Shown piece after piece: positions 7,523 to 13,911 of a DNA stretch of 13,911 nt. The stretch comes from UBA6183 sp034676125. GTDB taxonomy: Bacteria > Bacteroidota > Bacteroidia > UKL13-3. The position numbers were made by a program, and so were the translations under genes. Position 1 is the first letter of the stretch. The number at the start of each line of letters is the position of its first letter. The DNA lies in contig JAUCCO010000092.1 of the NCBI GenBank assembly GCA_034676125.1, forward strand, positions 1 to 13,911. Direction: 5' to 3'. The notes below the pieces were generated by a model, which worked only from the letters and a program-made list of their open reading frames with translations, ran no database searches and had not been told where the DNA came from.

Positions 7523-9574
7523 TTGAAGATATATTTTACTTTTTTATTATTTGTGTTCGGGATTATATTTGCTTGTAACAGCAATCAAAATTCCAATTCT
7601 ACTAGTCATGTAAATGTAGATACCTTAATAGCGAAGTACGTTAAGGAAGGATATGGAATGCTTGACTCTAATAAAACGGAATTATTAAAGCCATTTTTAG
7701 ATTCATTATATTACAACCAGTTCAAGGATAACATACATTTTAAAATAGAACGATTGTCGCTATTATCTGAAGTCGCATTCTATAGATATAAGGATTTTGA
7801 GTTGTCTAATACATATAATGATAGTTTACTTGTACTATTAGCAGACTATCCTCATCAATATCAAAACCTAAGAATAACTGCACTTTTTACTAAAGGAAGG
7901 GTTGAGTTTCAGAAGAAAAATTTTGATAAGGCATTTTCATATTATTATAAAGGTAAACTGCTTGTAGATTCGTTAGGTGATTATTGCATGAAACACCTTT
8001 ATCATAATACAATAGTAACATTGCTTTATCAACAAGGCAGATATAATGATGCAATCTATCAAATTAAACAACAATCAATTGATGAGTCTAAGTGTACTAG
8101 AGACTCGGCTAATGTTTTAATCAGGCAGCGCTCAAATTTAAGCAATATTGCCATTTGTTTTGAAAGATTAAACCAATTGGATAGTGCAATTATTTATACC
8201 GACTCTGCTATTAGGTTATTTCATTTTACTAACAATACTTTTAGTAGTATAATGGAAGAAAAATTGTATGGATTACTTTTAGGTAATAAAGGTGGTGTAT
8301 TGATACTCCAAAAAAAGTATAAACAAGCAGAAGCAGCATTAAAAGAAAGTATTAGAATTAATACCAAGCCTGGGTATGAAAACGCTGATGCAACTTTAAC
8401 TAAAATTAAATTGGCCACCTTATATTTATATACCAATAGAATTGTTGAATGTAATAAACTTATAGATGATATTAACCATGACATAAAGGTGCAGCCGCCA
8501 TATATTCTTGCAGAACAAAGGTTTGCCAAACTTAATTACGAATACAATTTACGAATAAACAACCTAAAAGCCGCCATTGCTTATCAAGATAAATATTATG
8601 CACTTACTGATTCATTAAAAATTAATAGTGCTTATAGCATTAATTCACACAAAGATTTTTTACAAGAGTTTAGTAACCTAGAAACCAACTACGAGTTAAA
8701 GCTTTTAAAGGAAAAAAATGCTTTGAAGAATAGGTTCCTTTTGTTTTCTATATTAACTGCATTGATGGGTGTTTTAATTGTTATTTTATTATTGCGAAGA
8801 AGGATACAAAATACCAAACACATTGATGAATTAACAGCACTAAATAAACTTGTAAATGATAGCAATGATAAGTTAACAAGTAGTCTTAACTCACTTCAAA
8901 GTAGTCAGCAAGAAAATGTGCAAATGATGAAAGTTGTTGCACACGATTTGCGAAGTCCTATTGCAGGTATTGTTAGTTTGGTAAGGCTTATGCAATATGA
9001 TGATTTATCGCCTGAAGAAATGAAAGAGTATGTTGCAATGGTAGAGAAGGCAGGAGACGATGCATTGGCTTTTATTGAAGATATGCTTGAGATGAATAGA
9101 TCGCACACTAATTTAGAAAAGAAGCCAGTTTCAGTAAAAAAACTACTAGAGTATTGTGTGCACATTATGCAATCACAAGCTATAAAAAAACAACAAACAT
9201 TAACGCTTACTGCCGTTGATAATGAGATATTAATTAATGAAGAAAAAATAATTCGTGTAATTAATAACCTTGTTTCTAATGCAATAAAATTTAGTAGACC
9301 AAACTCCGAAATTATAATTAGAGCAGTTCAATCTACTCCTCAAACAATTCAAATTTCGGTTAAAGACAACGGTATTGGAATTCCAGAAAACATTAAAGAA
9401 AAATTATTTAACATGTATTCTGGTGCAGGTAGGAGTGGTACCAATGGCGAACAATCTTACGGTTTGGGGTTGGCTATAACCAAGCAAATAATTGATGCAC
9501 ATAAAGGTCGTATTTGGTTTAATAGTGCCGAAGGTTTAGGCTCTCATTTTTATATAGAGTTGCCTGTAGCATAG
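7523..9574 (+). CDS. TPR-containing sensor histidine kinase with lipoprotein-like signal
   Basis: A 683-aa membrane sensor kinase. Residues 1-17 are a hydrophobic signal ending GIIFAC with Cys18 and a Ser/Asn-rich tail, so a lipoprotein signal is likely. Residues ~118-300 contain several degenerate TPRs (for example GRVEFQKKNFDKAFSYYYKG and LNQLDSAIIYTDSAI), presumably periplasmic. A membrane helix lies at ~405-423, followed by RRR and a coiled coil. The HisKA H-box is VVAHDLRSP with phospho-acceptor H474. The HATPase has an N-box NNLVSNAIKF (~581-590), G1 DNGIGIP (615-621) and G2 GLGLAI (647-652). No receiver or output domain is present, so it needs a separate response regulator. The only start that keeps the signal is TTG at 7523, since a TAA lies two codons upstream and the next Met is residue 46. 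The 172-nt upstream gap holds no clear terminator; AAGTTTTG at 7407-7414 is one base off the Bacteroidota -7 TAnnTTTG. Confidence 0.92.
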   Translation: MKIYFTFLLFVFGIIFACNSNQNSNSTSHVNVDTLIAKYVKEGYGMLDSNKTELLKPFLDSLYYNQFKDNIHFKIERLSLLSEVAFYRYKDFELSNTYNDSLLVLLADYPHQYQNLRITALFTKGRVEFQKKNFDKAFSYYYKGKLLVDSLGDYCMKHLYHNTIVTLLYQQGRYNDAIYQIKQQSIDESKCTRDSANVLIRQRSNLSNIAICFERLNQLDSAIIYTDSAIRLFHFTNNTFSSIMEEKLYGLLLGNKGGVLILQKKYKQAEAALKESIRINTKPGYENADATLTKIKLATLYLYTNRIVECNKLIDDINHDIKVQPPYILAEQRFAKLNYEYNLRINNLKAAIAYQDKYYALTDSLKINSAYSINSHKDFLQEFSNLETNYELKLLKEKNALKNRFLLFSILTALMGVLIVILLLRRRIQNTKHIDELTALNKLVNDSNDKLTSSLNSLQSSQQENVQMMKVVAHDLRSPIAGIVSLVRLMQYDDLSPEEMKEYVAMVEKAGDDALAFIEDMLEMNRSHTNLEKKPVSVKKLLEYCVHIMQSQAIKKQQTLTLTAVDNEILINEEKIIRVINNLVSNAIKFSRPNSEIIIRAVQSTPQTIQISVKDNGIGIPENIKEKLFNMYSGAGRSGTNGEQSYGLGLAITKQIIDAHKGRIWFNSAEGLGSHFYIELPVA

Positions 9575-9602
9575 CTTTTTTGGATTCTTATTAGTTGAGT
9601 TA

Positions 9603-9632
9603 TTGTTGTTCTATTCGTAAATAATACAACAA
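9603..9632. terminator. Weak AT-rich stem-loop between convergent genes
   Basis: TTGTTGT (9603-9609) can pair with ACAACAA (9626-9632) around a 16-nt loop. It lies in the 83-nt gap between the histidine kinase stop and the converging sua5 stop, where a shared terminator would be expected. The stem is short, has only two G-C pairs, and has no strong U-tract on either side, so this is a candidate chosen largely by position. Confidence 0.22.
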
Positions 9633-9657
9633 ATTTGCAATCAACTTTTATCAAATA

Positions 9658-10626
9658 CTACTTAACCGAAGCTCTTTTTAGCCTATCATTAATGGCTTTA
9701 CCAAGTCCATTGTCTGGAAATTTTTCTGCTAAAATTACATCTACATCCAATTCATCAACCAAGCGCATGGTGCTAAATAAATTTTGTGCTGCTTCGGCCA
9801 AATCTCCTTTTGGCGATAATACAAATTGTAAATTATCGGGTATGTTAGGATATTTGTTACTGAATGAAATGATAGCAATTCTAGCTACGTTATATTTATC
9901 TAAATGGTTGATTGGATTATCGTGTATTAAGGTGTGTTTGGTGGCGTAATGCCTAGCTAATTGGCCAGGTGCAACAGGGTTGTCGGTTGTTATTTTATCT
10001 CCAGCTTCACCAGGCTTGTCTATTACTTTACCAATTATATTTTCAATTTGTTCAATGGTAATTCCACCATGTCTTAATAGGATTGGTGTATCAGTTAAAA
10101 AACTAATTATGGTTGATTCTAATCCTACATTACAAGCTCCTCCATCTAATATGTAGGGAATGGTTTCGCCTAGTTGATTTTGAACATGCAAAGCTGTTGT
10201 TGGACTCACGTATCCGCTTGGATTTGCACTTGGTGCTGCCAATGGGTAATTAAGTTGGCTAAGTAAGTTTAATGTTAAGTTATGATTTGGAATTCGAACA
10301 GCAACTGCATTTGTTCCGGCTGTAACTATATCGGGTATTTGATTGCTTTTTGGAATTACATAAGTAAGTGGCCCGGGCGAAAAATGATTGGCCAATAAAA
10401 GCATTTTCTCAGGAATGGTTAATCCCCAATCTTCAAGCTTTTTTATACTGTTGGTATGTATAATTAGTGGATTAAATGATGGCCGATTTTTGGCTTCAAA
10501 AATTTTAGCTACCGCATTTGCATTAAATGCATTGGCTGCCAAACCATAAACAGTTTCGGTAGGTATTGCTACTAAATTGCCTTGATTAAGCAAATTTATA
10601 GCCAGTTGTAAATCGGTTCCAATCAT
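9658..10626 (-). CDS. Threonylcarbamoyl-AMP synthase, two-domain Sua5/YrdC type
   Basis: It makes L-threonylcarbamoyladenylate from threonine, bicarbonate and ATP, the first step of the t6A37 modification of tRNAs that read ANN codons; it acts in the cytoplasm. Counted from ATG 10626 (322 aa), the YrdC domain shows VAIPTETVYGLAANAF (~19-34), KIFEAKNRPSFNPLIIH (41-57), SPGPLTYVIP (83-92), AVRIPNH (109-115), APSANPSG (131-138) and GLESTII (168-174). A PGQLARHYA linker (220-228) is the Sua5 signature that folds over the active site, and a C-terminal Sua5 domain follows, ending DNGLGKAINDRLKRAS. This makes it Sua5 type rather than the shorter TsaC. The frame extends seven codons to a TTG at 10647, but that lies inside the inverted repeat and the ATG at 10626 begins right before conserved sequence. 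It is downstream of the regulator gene on the same strand, about 55 nt away. Confidence 0.95.
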   Translation of the reverse strand: MIGTDLQLAINLLNQGNLVAIPTETVYGLAANAFNANAVAKIFEAKNRPSFNPLIIHTNSIKKLEDWGLTIPEKMLLLANHFSPGPLTYVIPKSNQIPDIVTAGTNAVAVRIPNHNLTLNLLSQLNYPLAAPSANPSGYVSPTTALHVQNQLGETIPYILDGGACNVGLESTIISFLTDTPILLRHGGITIEQIENIIGKVIDKPGEAGDKITTDNPVAPGQLARHYATKHTLIHDNPINHLDKYNVARIAIISFSNKYPNIPDNLQFVLSPKGDLAEAAQNLFSTMRLVDELDVDVILAEKFPDNGLGKAINDRLKRASVK

Positions 10627-10635
10627 AAAGTAAAT

Positions 10636-10669
10636 GTTCAAGTTCAATAAGTTTTTACTGAACTTGAAC
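10636..10669. repeat. Perfect 11-bp inverted repeat (hairpin or operator) before sua5
   Basis: GTTCAAGTTCA (10636-10646) and TGAACTTGAAC (10659-10669) are exact reverse complements. Beyond one A-C mismatch, TAA/TTA can add three inner pairs around a GTTT loop. Each arm is itself a tandem of about six bases (TTGAAC TTGAAC on the minus strand). It sits between the regulator stop (10682) and the sua5 ATG (10626). It could be an intercistronic terminator or attenuator, an mRNA stabiliser, or a protein-binding operator. On the minus strand no run of Ts follows directly, which argues against a classic intrinsic terminator in that direction. Confidence 0.6.
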
Positions 10670-10681
10670 GGTGTAATTTTA

Positions 10682-12058
10682 TTACGAATTATTGTCGCTT
10701 ACTTCGCCTCTGCGTAAACTGTATTTTTCTATTTTGTTGTATAAATGACTTCTTTGTATATCAATTTCTTGAGATGTTTTAGCCACATTCCAACCATTCT
10801 TTTTTAGCTTTTCTTCAATAAATATTTTTTCTACGTGGTCTTTAAATTCTTGTAAAGTCGAGAATTTTTCGAACACACTTTTTTCGCTAGTTTGGCTATG
10901 GCTTGGGCTTGCATATTTTATTACATCATCCTCTGATATGCGCTGTCCGCTTAAAATTACTAAACGCTCCACAAGGTTTCTTAACTCACGAATGTTTCCA
11001 CTCCAGTTCATTTTCTTTAGCTCATTAAGCGCACCAGGAGTAAATGTTTTTTTAGGAACGCCACTATCTTCACAAACTTCCTTCACAAATTTTTCAGCCA
11101 ATAAAGGTATATCGTCTTTGCGCTCATTTAATCCAGGTACATGAATTAAAATTACACTTAAACGGTGGTATAAATCCATCCTAAAATTACCTTTTTCAAT
11201 CTCTTTAAGTAAGTCTTTATTGGTAGCCGCAATTACACGTACATTTACTTCTATATCCTTTTCGCCACCTACACGTATAATTTTATTTTCTTGCAAGGCA
11301 CGCAATACTTTTGCTTGTGCACTCAAACTCATGTCACCAATTTCATCTAAAAACAAAGTGCCTTCATGTGCTTGCTCAAATTTACCAATACGTTGTTTTA
11401 AGGCCGATGTAAATGCACCTTTTTCATGTCCAAACAATTCACTTTCTATTAACTCCGTAGGAATTGCGGCACAGTTTACTTCAATTAAAGTATTGCGAGC
11501 ACGGTTGCTTTTTTCATGAATCCATCTTGCTACCAATTCTTTTCCAGTACCGTTTTCGCCAGTAATTAAAACCCTTGCATCAGTAGGTGCTACCTTATCA
11601 ATGGTTTCAATAATGTTCATAATCGCAGGACTTTCACCAATAATTTCGCGGGTTTTGCTGGCTTTTCTTTTTAATACTTTATTTTCTACCACCATACTTT
11701 TACGGTCGATGGCATTGCGTAAAGTTATTAGCAAGCGGTTTAAATCTGGTGGTTTTGATATAAAATCGTAAGCTCCTTTTTTGGTAGCCTCTACAGCAGT
11801 TTCAATTGTACCATGACCAGAAATCATGATAAACGGAATTTCATCATCAAACTCTTGTACTTTAGTTAAAACTTCAAGTCCATCCATTTTTGGCATTTTT
11901 ACATCACATAAAACTGCCTCGTAATCTTCGCTTTCTATTTTATCTAATCCCGTTTGCCCATCTGCTGCTTCATCTACAATATAACCTTCGTATTCTAAAA
12001 TTTCTTTTAGTGTGGTACGAATTGCTTTCTCATCATCAATAATTAAAATCTTTGCCAT
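10682..12058 (-). CDS. Sigma-54-dependent NtrC-family response regulator
   Basis: A 458-aa transcription activator with three domains. The receiver (1-120) has acidic pocket D8/D9, phospho-acceptor D52 (VLCDVKMPKMDG), switch S80 and K102. The AAA+ domain (~138-370) has Walker A GENGTGKE (167-174), the sigma-54 contact loop GAFTSA (214-219), Walker B GTLFLDEIGDM (233-243) and NWSGNIRELRN (351-361). The Fis-type helix-turn-helix lies at ~421-446 (NGWNVAKTSQEIDIQRSHLYNKI). Phosphorylation should allow oligomerisation and ATP-driven opening of RpoN promoters. The contact loop reads S in place of the second G of the textbook GAFTGA; from memory this variant is not rare in Bacteroidota NtrC-like proteins. 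No cognate kinase is adjacent on the same strand. The TPR kinase at 7523-9574 is a possible but unproven partner. The start at 12058 is the ATG directly before MAKILIIDDE, a standard receiver opening. Confidence 0.96.
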   Translation of the reverse strand: MAKILIIDDEKAIRTTLKEILEYEGYIVDEAADGQTGLDKIESEDYEAVLCDVKMPKMDGLEVLTKVQEFDDEIPFIMISGHGTIETAVEATKKGAYDFISKPPDLNRLLITLRNAIDRKSMVVENKVLKRKASKTREIIGESPAIMNIIETIDKVAPTDARVLITGENGTGKELVARWIHEKSNRARNTLIEVNCAAIPTELIESELFGHEKGAFTSALKQRIGKFEQAHEGTLFLDEIGDMSLSAQAKVLRALQENKIIRVGGEKDIEVNVRVIAATNKDLLKEIEKGNFRMDLYHRLSVILIHVPGLNERKDDIPLLAEKFVKEVCEDSGVPKKTFTPGALNELKKMNWSGNIRELRNLVERLVILSGQRISEDDVIKYASPSHSQTSEKSVFEKFSTLQEFKDHVEKIFIEEKLKKNGWNVAKTSQEIDIQRSHLYNKIEKYSLRRGEVSDNNS

Positions 12059-12214
12059 AGTTTAAAACTTTGTTGTAAAAGTGTCTACTTTTTTTGGCAA
12101 AAAAAAATAACTCCCCTAATTGTTATCTACCATTAGTCAACATATCGGTAACTAGTAACCAGATAATTTAAATCAGCCTATATGCAATAAAATTTTTTGT
12201 TTATTTGTGGCAGC
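12059..12214. promoter_or_regulatory. Divergent intergenic region with imperfect palindrome
   Basis: This 156-bp gap separates the leftward response regulator from the rightward IscA-like gene, so it must carry at least two promoters. A T7-GGC-A9 tract (12089-12107) is likely to be intrinsically bent. GGTAACTAGTAACC (12147-12160) is palindromic at 12 of 14 bases and also contains a GTAAC direct repeat, which could be an operator. I found no clean TAnnTTTG (-7) on either strand and no TGGCAC-N5-TTGCA sigma-54 element. Confidence 0.3.
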
Positions 12215-12511
12215 ATGCAAATCATACATTTTACAAATTCGGCTATAGATGCCGTAACAAAATATAAACAAACTTTACAGATACCAAGTAACCATTTTTT
12301 ACGCGTAGGTATTCGCCAAAAAAACGAAACCAATAAGCGTTTATTAATTGGGTTTGATGAAAAAAATGCCAAAGATCAATTGGCCAATATTCAAGGTATT
12401 GATGTAATTTATAGTCCGGGCGAAGTATTCTTTTTTGCAGGAATGCAGATTGATTATGTAGAAGATGGCAATAGAAAAGGGTTTACTTTCGTTGAGTTAG
12501 CCAAAACTTAA
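12215..12511 (+). CDS. IscA/HesB-like A-type carrier homologue lacking all cysteines
   Basis: A 98-aa cytoplasmic protein that follows the A-type Fe-S carrier pattern: MQIIHFTNSAIDAV, then FLRVGIR, LLIGFDEKNAKDQ, GIDVIYSPGEVFFFAGMQIDYV and GFTF. Known IscA/HesB proteins have LRVGVKGGGCSG after the second strand and a C-terminal CGCG. Here the Gly-rich cysteine loop is replaced by RQKNETNK (34-41), and the chain ends VELAKT after GFTF, so all three metal-binding cysteines are absent. No frameshift restores them: the codons after the TAA at 12509 do not encode a CGC motif. It therefore probably does not bind Fe-S clusters in the classical way and may be structural or regulatory. I chose ATG 12215; the TTG at 12197 would add six residues (MFICGS) outside the conserved fold. 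The next gene starts 11 nt downstream, suggesting an operon. Confidence 0.75.
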   Translation: MQIIHFTNSAIDAVTKYKQTLQIPSNHFLRVGIRQKNETNKRLLIGFDEKNAKDQLANIQGIDVIYSPGEVFFFAGMQIDYVEDGNRKGFTFVELAKT

Positions 12512-12522
12512 TCTATTTTATT

Positions 12523-13242
12523 ATGCCTTTTAAACATTATGGTTCTTTGTGTTGCCTAATTTTAAGCAGCACTATTTTAGTTGCACAAACCGATAGTTTA
12601 CCAAACTTAAAAGGAAGGTTTATTGTTGGTGGTATTGATGGTGGAAATAATTTCAGAATAGAGGCAAGAGAAATAAGTTCTACAGGAGAAATAAAGTTTG
12701 AAAATAGTGAGAACCACTCACTAAAGACTACTTTGGGCTATGGGTTTTATTATGGTGCTAATAAAGCATTAACAATTGAGTTGTCCTCATCTGTTATGTA
12801 CTTCGATTTCTCGACATTTAAATCTTGGAACAATAACTATGGTGGTGCAATTAGCAAAATGAAATTAAAAAATATTTATCAAAACAAATTATTTGTGTTG
12901 GTTAATCAGAGGTTGAGTTATAACTATACCATAACTAGAGATTACAATAAACCTGGTTCTCAAAGTATAATATACGTGCCAAATAGAAATTTACATGGAA
13001 TTTTTTATGGAGTTACTGTTGGTGCATTTTATAAACCTAACAACAATTTAGCATACCGGTTAACAATTCCCATTGTGGGTGTTGGTGCTAGTATATCGAA
13101 GAGTTATGGTTCTACTTTAAATGATTTAATTAAGACTACAGACTATTATTACAACACCTCTTTCTATTATTCAATTAGCAATATTCAACTAAGTGTTTTA
13201 TGGTCGCCATCTATTATACAGTCTAAAAAAAATAAACAATAA
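12523..13242 (+). CDS. Secreted protein, probable outer-membrane beta-barrel, unknown function
   Basis: I do not recognise a named family for this 239-aa protein. Residues 1-21 form a signal peptide (hydrophobic SLCCLILSSTILVAQ) with likely cleavage near the VAQ/TDS junction. The two Cys lie early in the hydrophobic stretch, so a lipobox is unlikely. The mature part has alternating hydrophobic/polar strands rich in Tyr, Asn, Ser and Gly, such as LKTTLGYGFYYGANKALTIELSSSVMYFDF, FVLVNQRLSYNYTI, HGIFYGVTVGAFYKPNNNLAYRLTIPIVGVGAS and YYNTSFYYSISNIQLSVLWSP. These look like transmembrane beta-strands and short turns of a small outer-membrane barrel. The protein ends in a basic SKKNKQ tail instead of the usual terminal aromatic. 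It lies 11 nt after the IscA-like gene and its TAA directly abuts the ATG of the ABC permease, so co-transcription is likely. Confidence 0.72.
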   Translation: MPFKHYGSLCCLILSSTILVAQTDSLPNLKGRFIVGGIDGGNNFRIEAREISSTGEIKFENSENHSLKTTLGYGFYYGANKALTIELSSSVMYFDFSTFKSWNNNYGGAISKMKLKNIYQNKLFVLVNQRLSYNYTITRDYNKPGSQSIIYVPNRNLHGIFYGVTVGAFYKPNNNLAYRLTIPIVGVGASISKSYGSTLNDLIKTTDYYYNTSFYYSISNIQLSVLWSPSIIQSKKNKQ

Positions 13243-13911
13243 ATGCGCACCACCGATGTATTACGCATATCATTACAAAGTATAGCTGGCAATAAACTGC
13301 GCGCGGTAATTACAGCACTTATTATATCAATTGGTATAATGGCATTGGTGGGAATTTTAACTGCAATTGATGGTATAAAATCAGCCCTAAACCAAAACTT
13401 TGCCAGCATGGGTGCTAGTAGTTTTAATATTAAAAACCGAGGCGATAATATTAGGTTTGGCAATAGTGGTAAACCGCCCAAACGCTACCGAAGCATTACT
13501 TTATTCGAAGCACAATCGTTTGCCGAGCAATTTAATTTTCCTGCTACTACATCACTAAGTGTTAACGCAAGTTTTGCAAGTACTGTAAAACACGATGGCA
13601 TAAAAACCGACCCTAATATTATGGTTATGGGTGGCGATGAAAACTATTTAGCAGTGAGTGGTTACAGTGTGGCCGTTGGAAGAAATTTTAACAGCAGAGA
13701 AAATGAAACGGCACAAAATGTAGCTTTAATAGGAAAAGAATTACGCACCAAATTATTTAAAAATAAAGATCCAATTGGCGAATCGATTTTTATTGGTGGT
13801 GCAAAATTTAGGGTTATTGGTACACTTAGCGAAAAAGTAAGTGCAATGGGTTTTGGGGGTGATAGAATTGCAATTGTTCCTTTAAAAAATGCCATACAAT
13901 CTTGTATTAAA
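13243..13911 (+). CDS. ABC transporter permease, MacB/FtsX family (3' truncated)
   Basis: The frame runs from ATG 13243, immediately after the preceding TAA, off the window edge, giving 223 N-terminal residues. It opens MRTTDVLRISLQSIAGNKLRAVITALIISIGIMALVGILTAI: a short amphipathic cytoplasmic segment, the conserved NKLRAVIT and a membrane helix at ~20-42. A MacB-type periplasmic core domain follows from ~51, with the family-typical VMGGDENYLAVSGYSVAVGRNFNSREN, NVALIGKELRTKLF and DPIGESIFIGGAKFRVIGTL. Such proteins pair with a LolD/MacB-like ATPase for lipoprotein sorting, efflux or mechanotransmission. The ATPase is not in view and no fused ATPase domain precedes this start. The remaining three membrane helices should lie beyond the window. 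Substrate is unknown. Confidence 0.93.
   Translation, partial: MRTTDVLRISLQSIAGNKLRAVITALIISIGIMALVGILTAIDGIKSALNQNFASMGASSFNIKNRGDNIRFGNSGKPPKRYRSITLFEAQSFAEQFNFPATTSLSVNASFASTVKHDGIKTDPNIMVMGGDENYLAVSGYSVAVGRNFNSRENETAQNVALIGKELRTKLFKNKDPIGESIFIGGAKFRVIGTLSEKVSAMGFGGDRIAIVPLKNAIQSCIK

Noticed and set aside
9635..9949. 104-aa plus-strand open frame
   Set aside because: It lies almost wholly antisense to the well-conserved C-terminal domain of Sua5 and shows no independent protein features.
10626..10647. TTG at 10647 as the sua5 start
   Set aside because: It would add seven non-conserved residues and lies at the hairpin; ATG 10626 directly precedes the conserved domain.
11220..11519. 99-aa plus-strand open frame
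   Set aside because: It is antisense to the AAA+ core of the sigma-54 regulator, whose motifs fully explain the sequence.
7523..12058. TPR histidine kinase and NtrC-like regulator as a cognate two-component pair
   Set aside because: They are on opposite strands with sua5 between them, so proximity alone does not support pairing. NtrC-type regulators usually sit next to their kinase on the same strand.
12197..12214. TTG at 12197 as the IscA-like start, supplying one cysteine
   Set aside because: The added MFICGS is outside the fold, and the ATG at 12215 matches the usual family N-terminus, so that Cys is unlikely to be part of the protein.
1..13911. CRISPR arrays, insertion sequences, tRNA or rRNA genes, defence systems
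   Set aside because: No regularly spaced repeats, transposase motifs, terminal inverted repeats, structured RNA genes or known defence domains were found on either strand.

Overview
The window looks like chromosomal DNA from a member of the Bacteroidota. The main evidence is the AT-rich base composition, a type IX secretion (T9SS) protein of the C25/PorU2-like kind ending in a typical T9SS C-terminal domain, a histidine kinase with periplasmic TPRs, a Bacteroidota-style NtrC-family regulator, and a general lack of Shine-Dalgarno sequences. I cannot name a genus. No RNA gene, CRISPR array, transposase or phage gene was seen.

Layout. (1) Bases 1-1715 hold the 3' end of a large secreted T9SS protein with an ILEI/PANDER-like domain. 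(2) Bases ~1712-7350 are a compact same-strand surface-glycan operon: GT-B glycosyltransferase, Wzx-type flippase, UDP-galactopyranose mutase (glf), second GT-B glycosyltransferase and GT-A (family 2) glycosyltransferase. The annotated genes overlap by 14, 4, 14 and 14 nt. The presence of glf implies that the glycan contains galactofuranose, made in the cytoplasm and flipped by the Wzx-like protein. No polymerase (Wzy), initiating phosphoglycosyltransferase or export channel lies in the window, so the locus is incomplete here. (3) Bases 7523-9574 encode a TPR sensor histidine kinase that starts at TTG. (4) On the minus strand are a sigma-54-dependent NtrC-like response regulator (12058-10682) and, downstream, a two-domain Sua5 threonylcarbamoyl-AMP synthase (10626-9658). 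A perfect 11-bp inverted repeat lies between them. (5) From 12215 rightwards, a tight plus-strand run holds a cysteine-less IscA/HesB-like protein, a secreted probable beta-barrel protein and the N-terminal part of a MacB-type ABC permease that runs off the window.

Most of the window is recognisable Bacteroidota gene content, and I did not find a clearly new multi-gene system. The points most worth a second look are the A-type Fe-S carrier homologue that has lost every cysteine, the first glycosyltransferase whose conserved N-terminus extends upstream of any ATG/GTG/TTG, the long hairpin just before sua5, and the repeated 14-nt gene overlaps.
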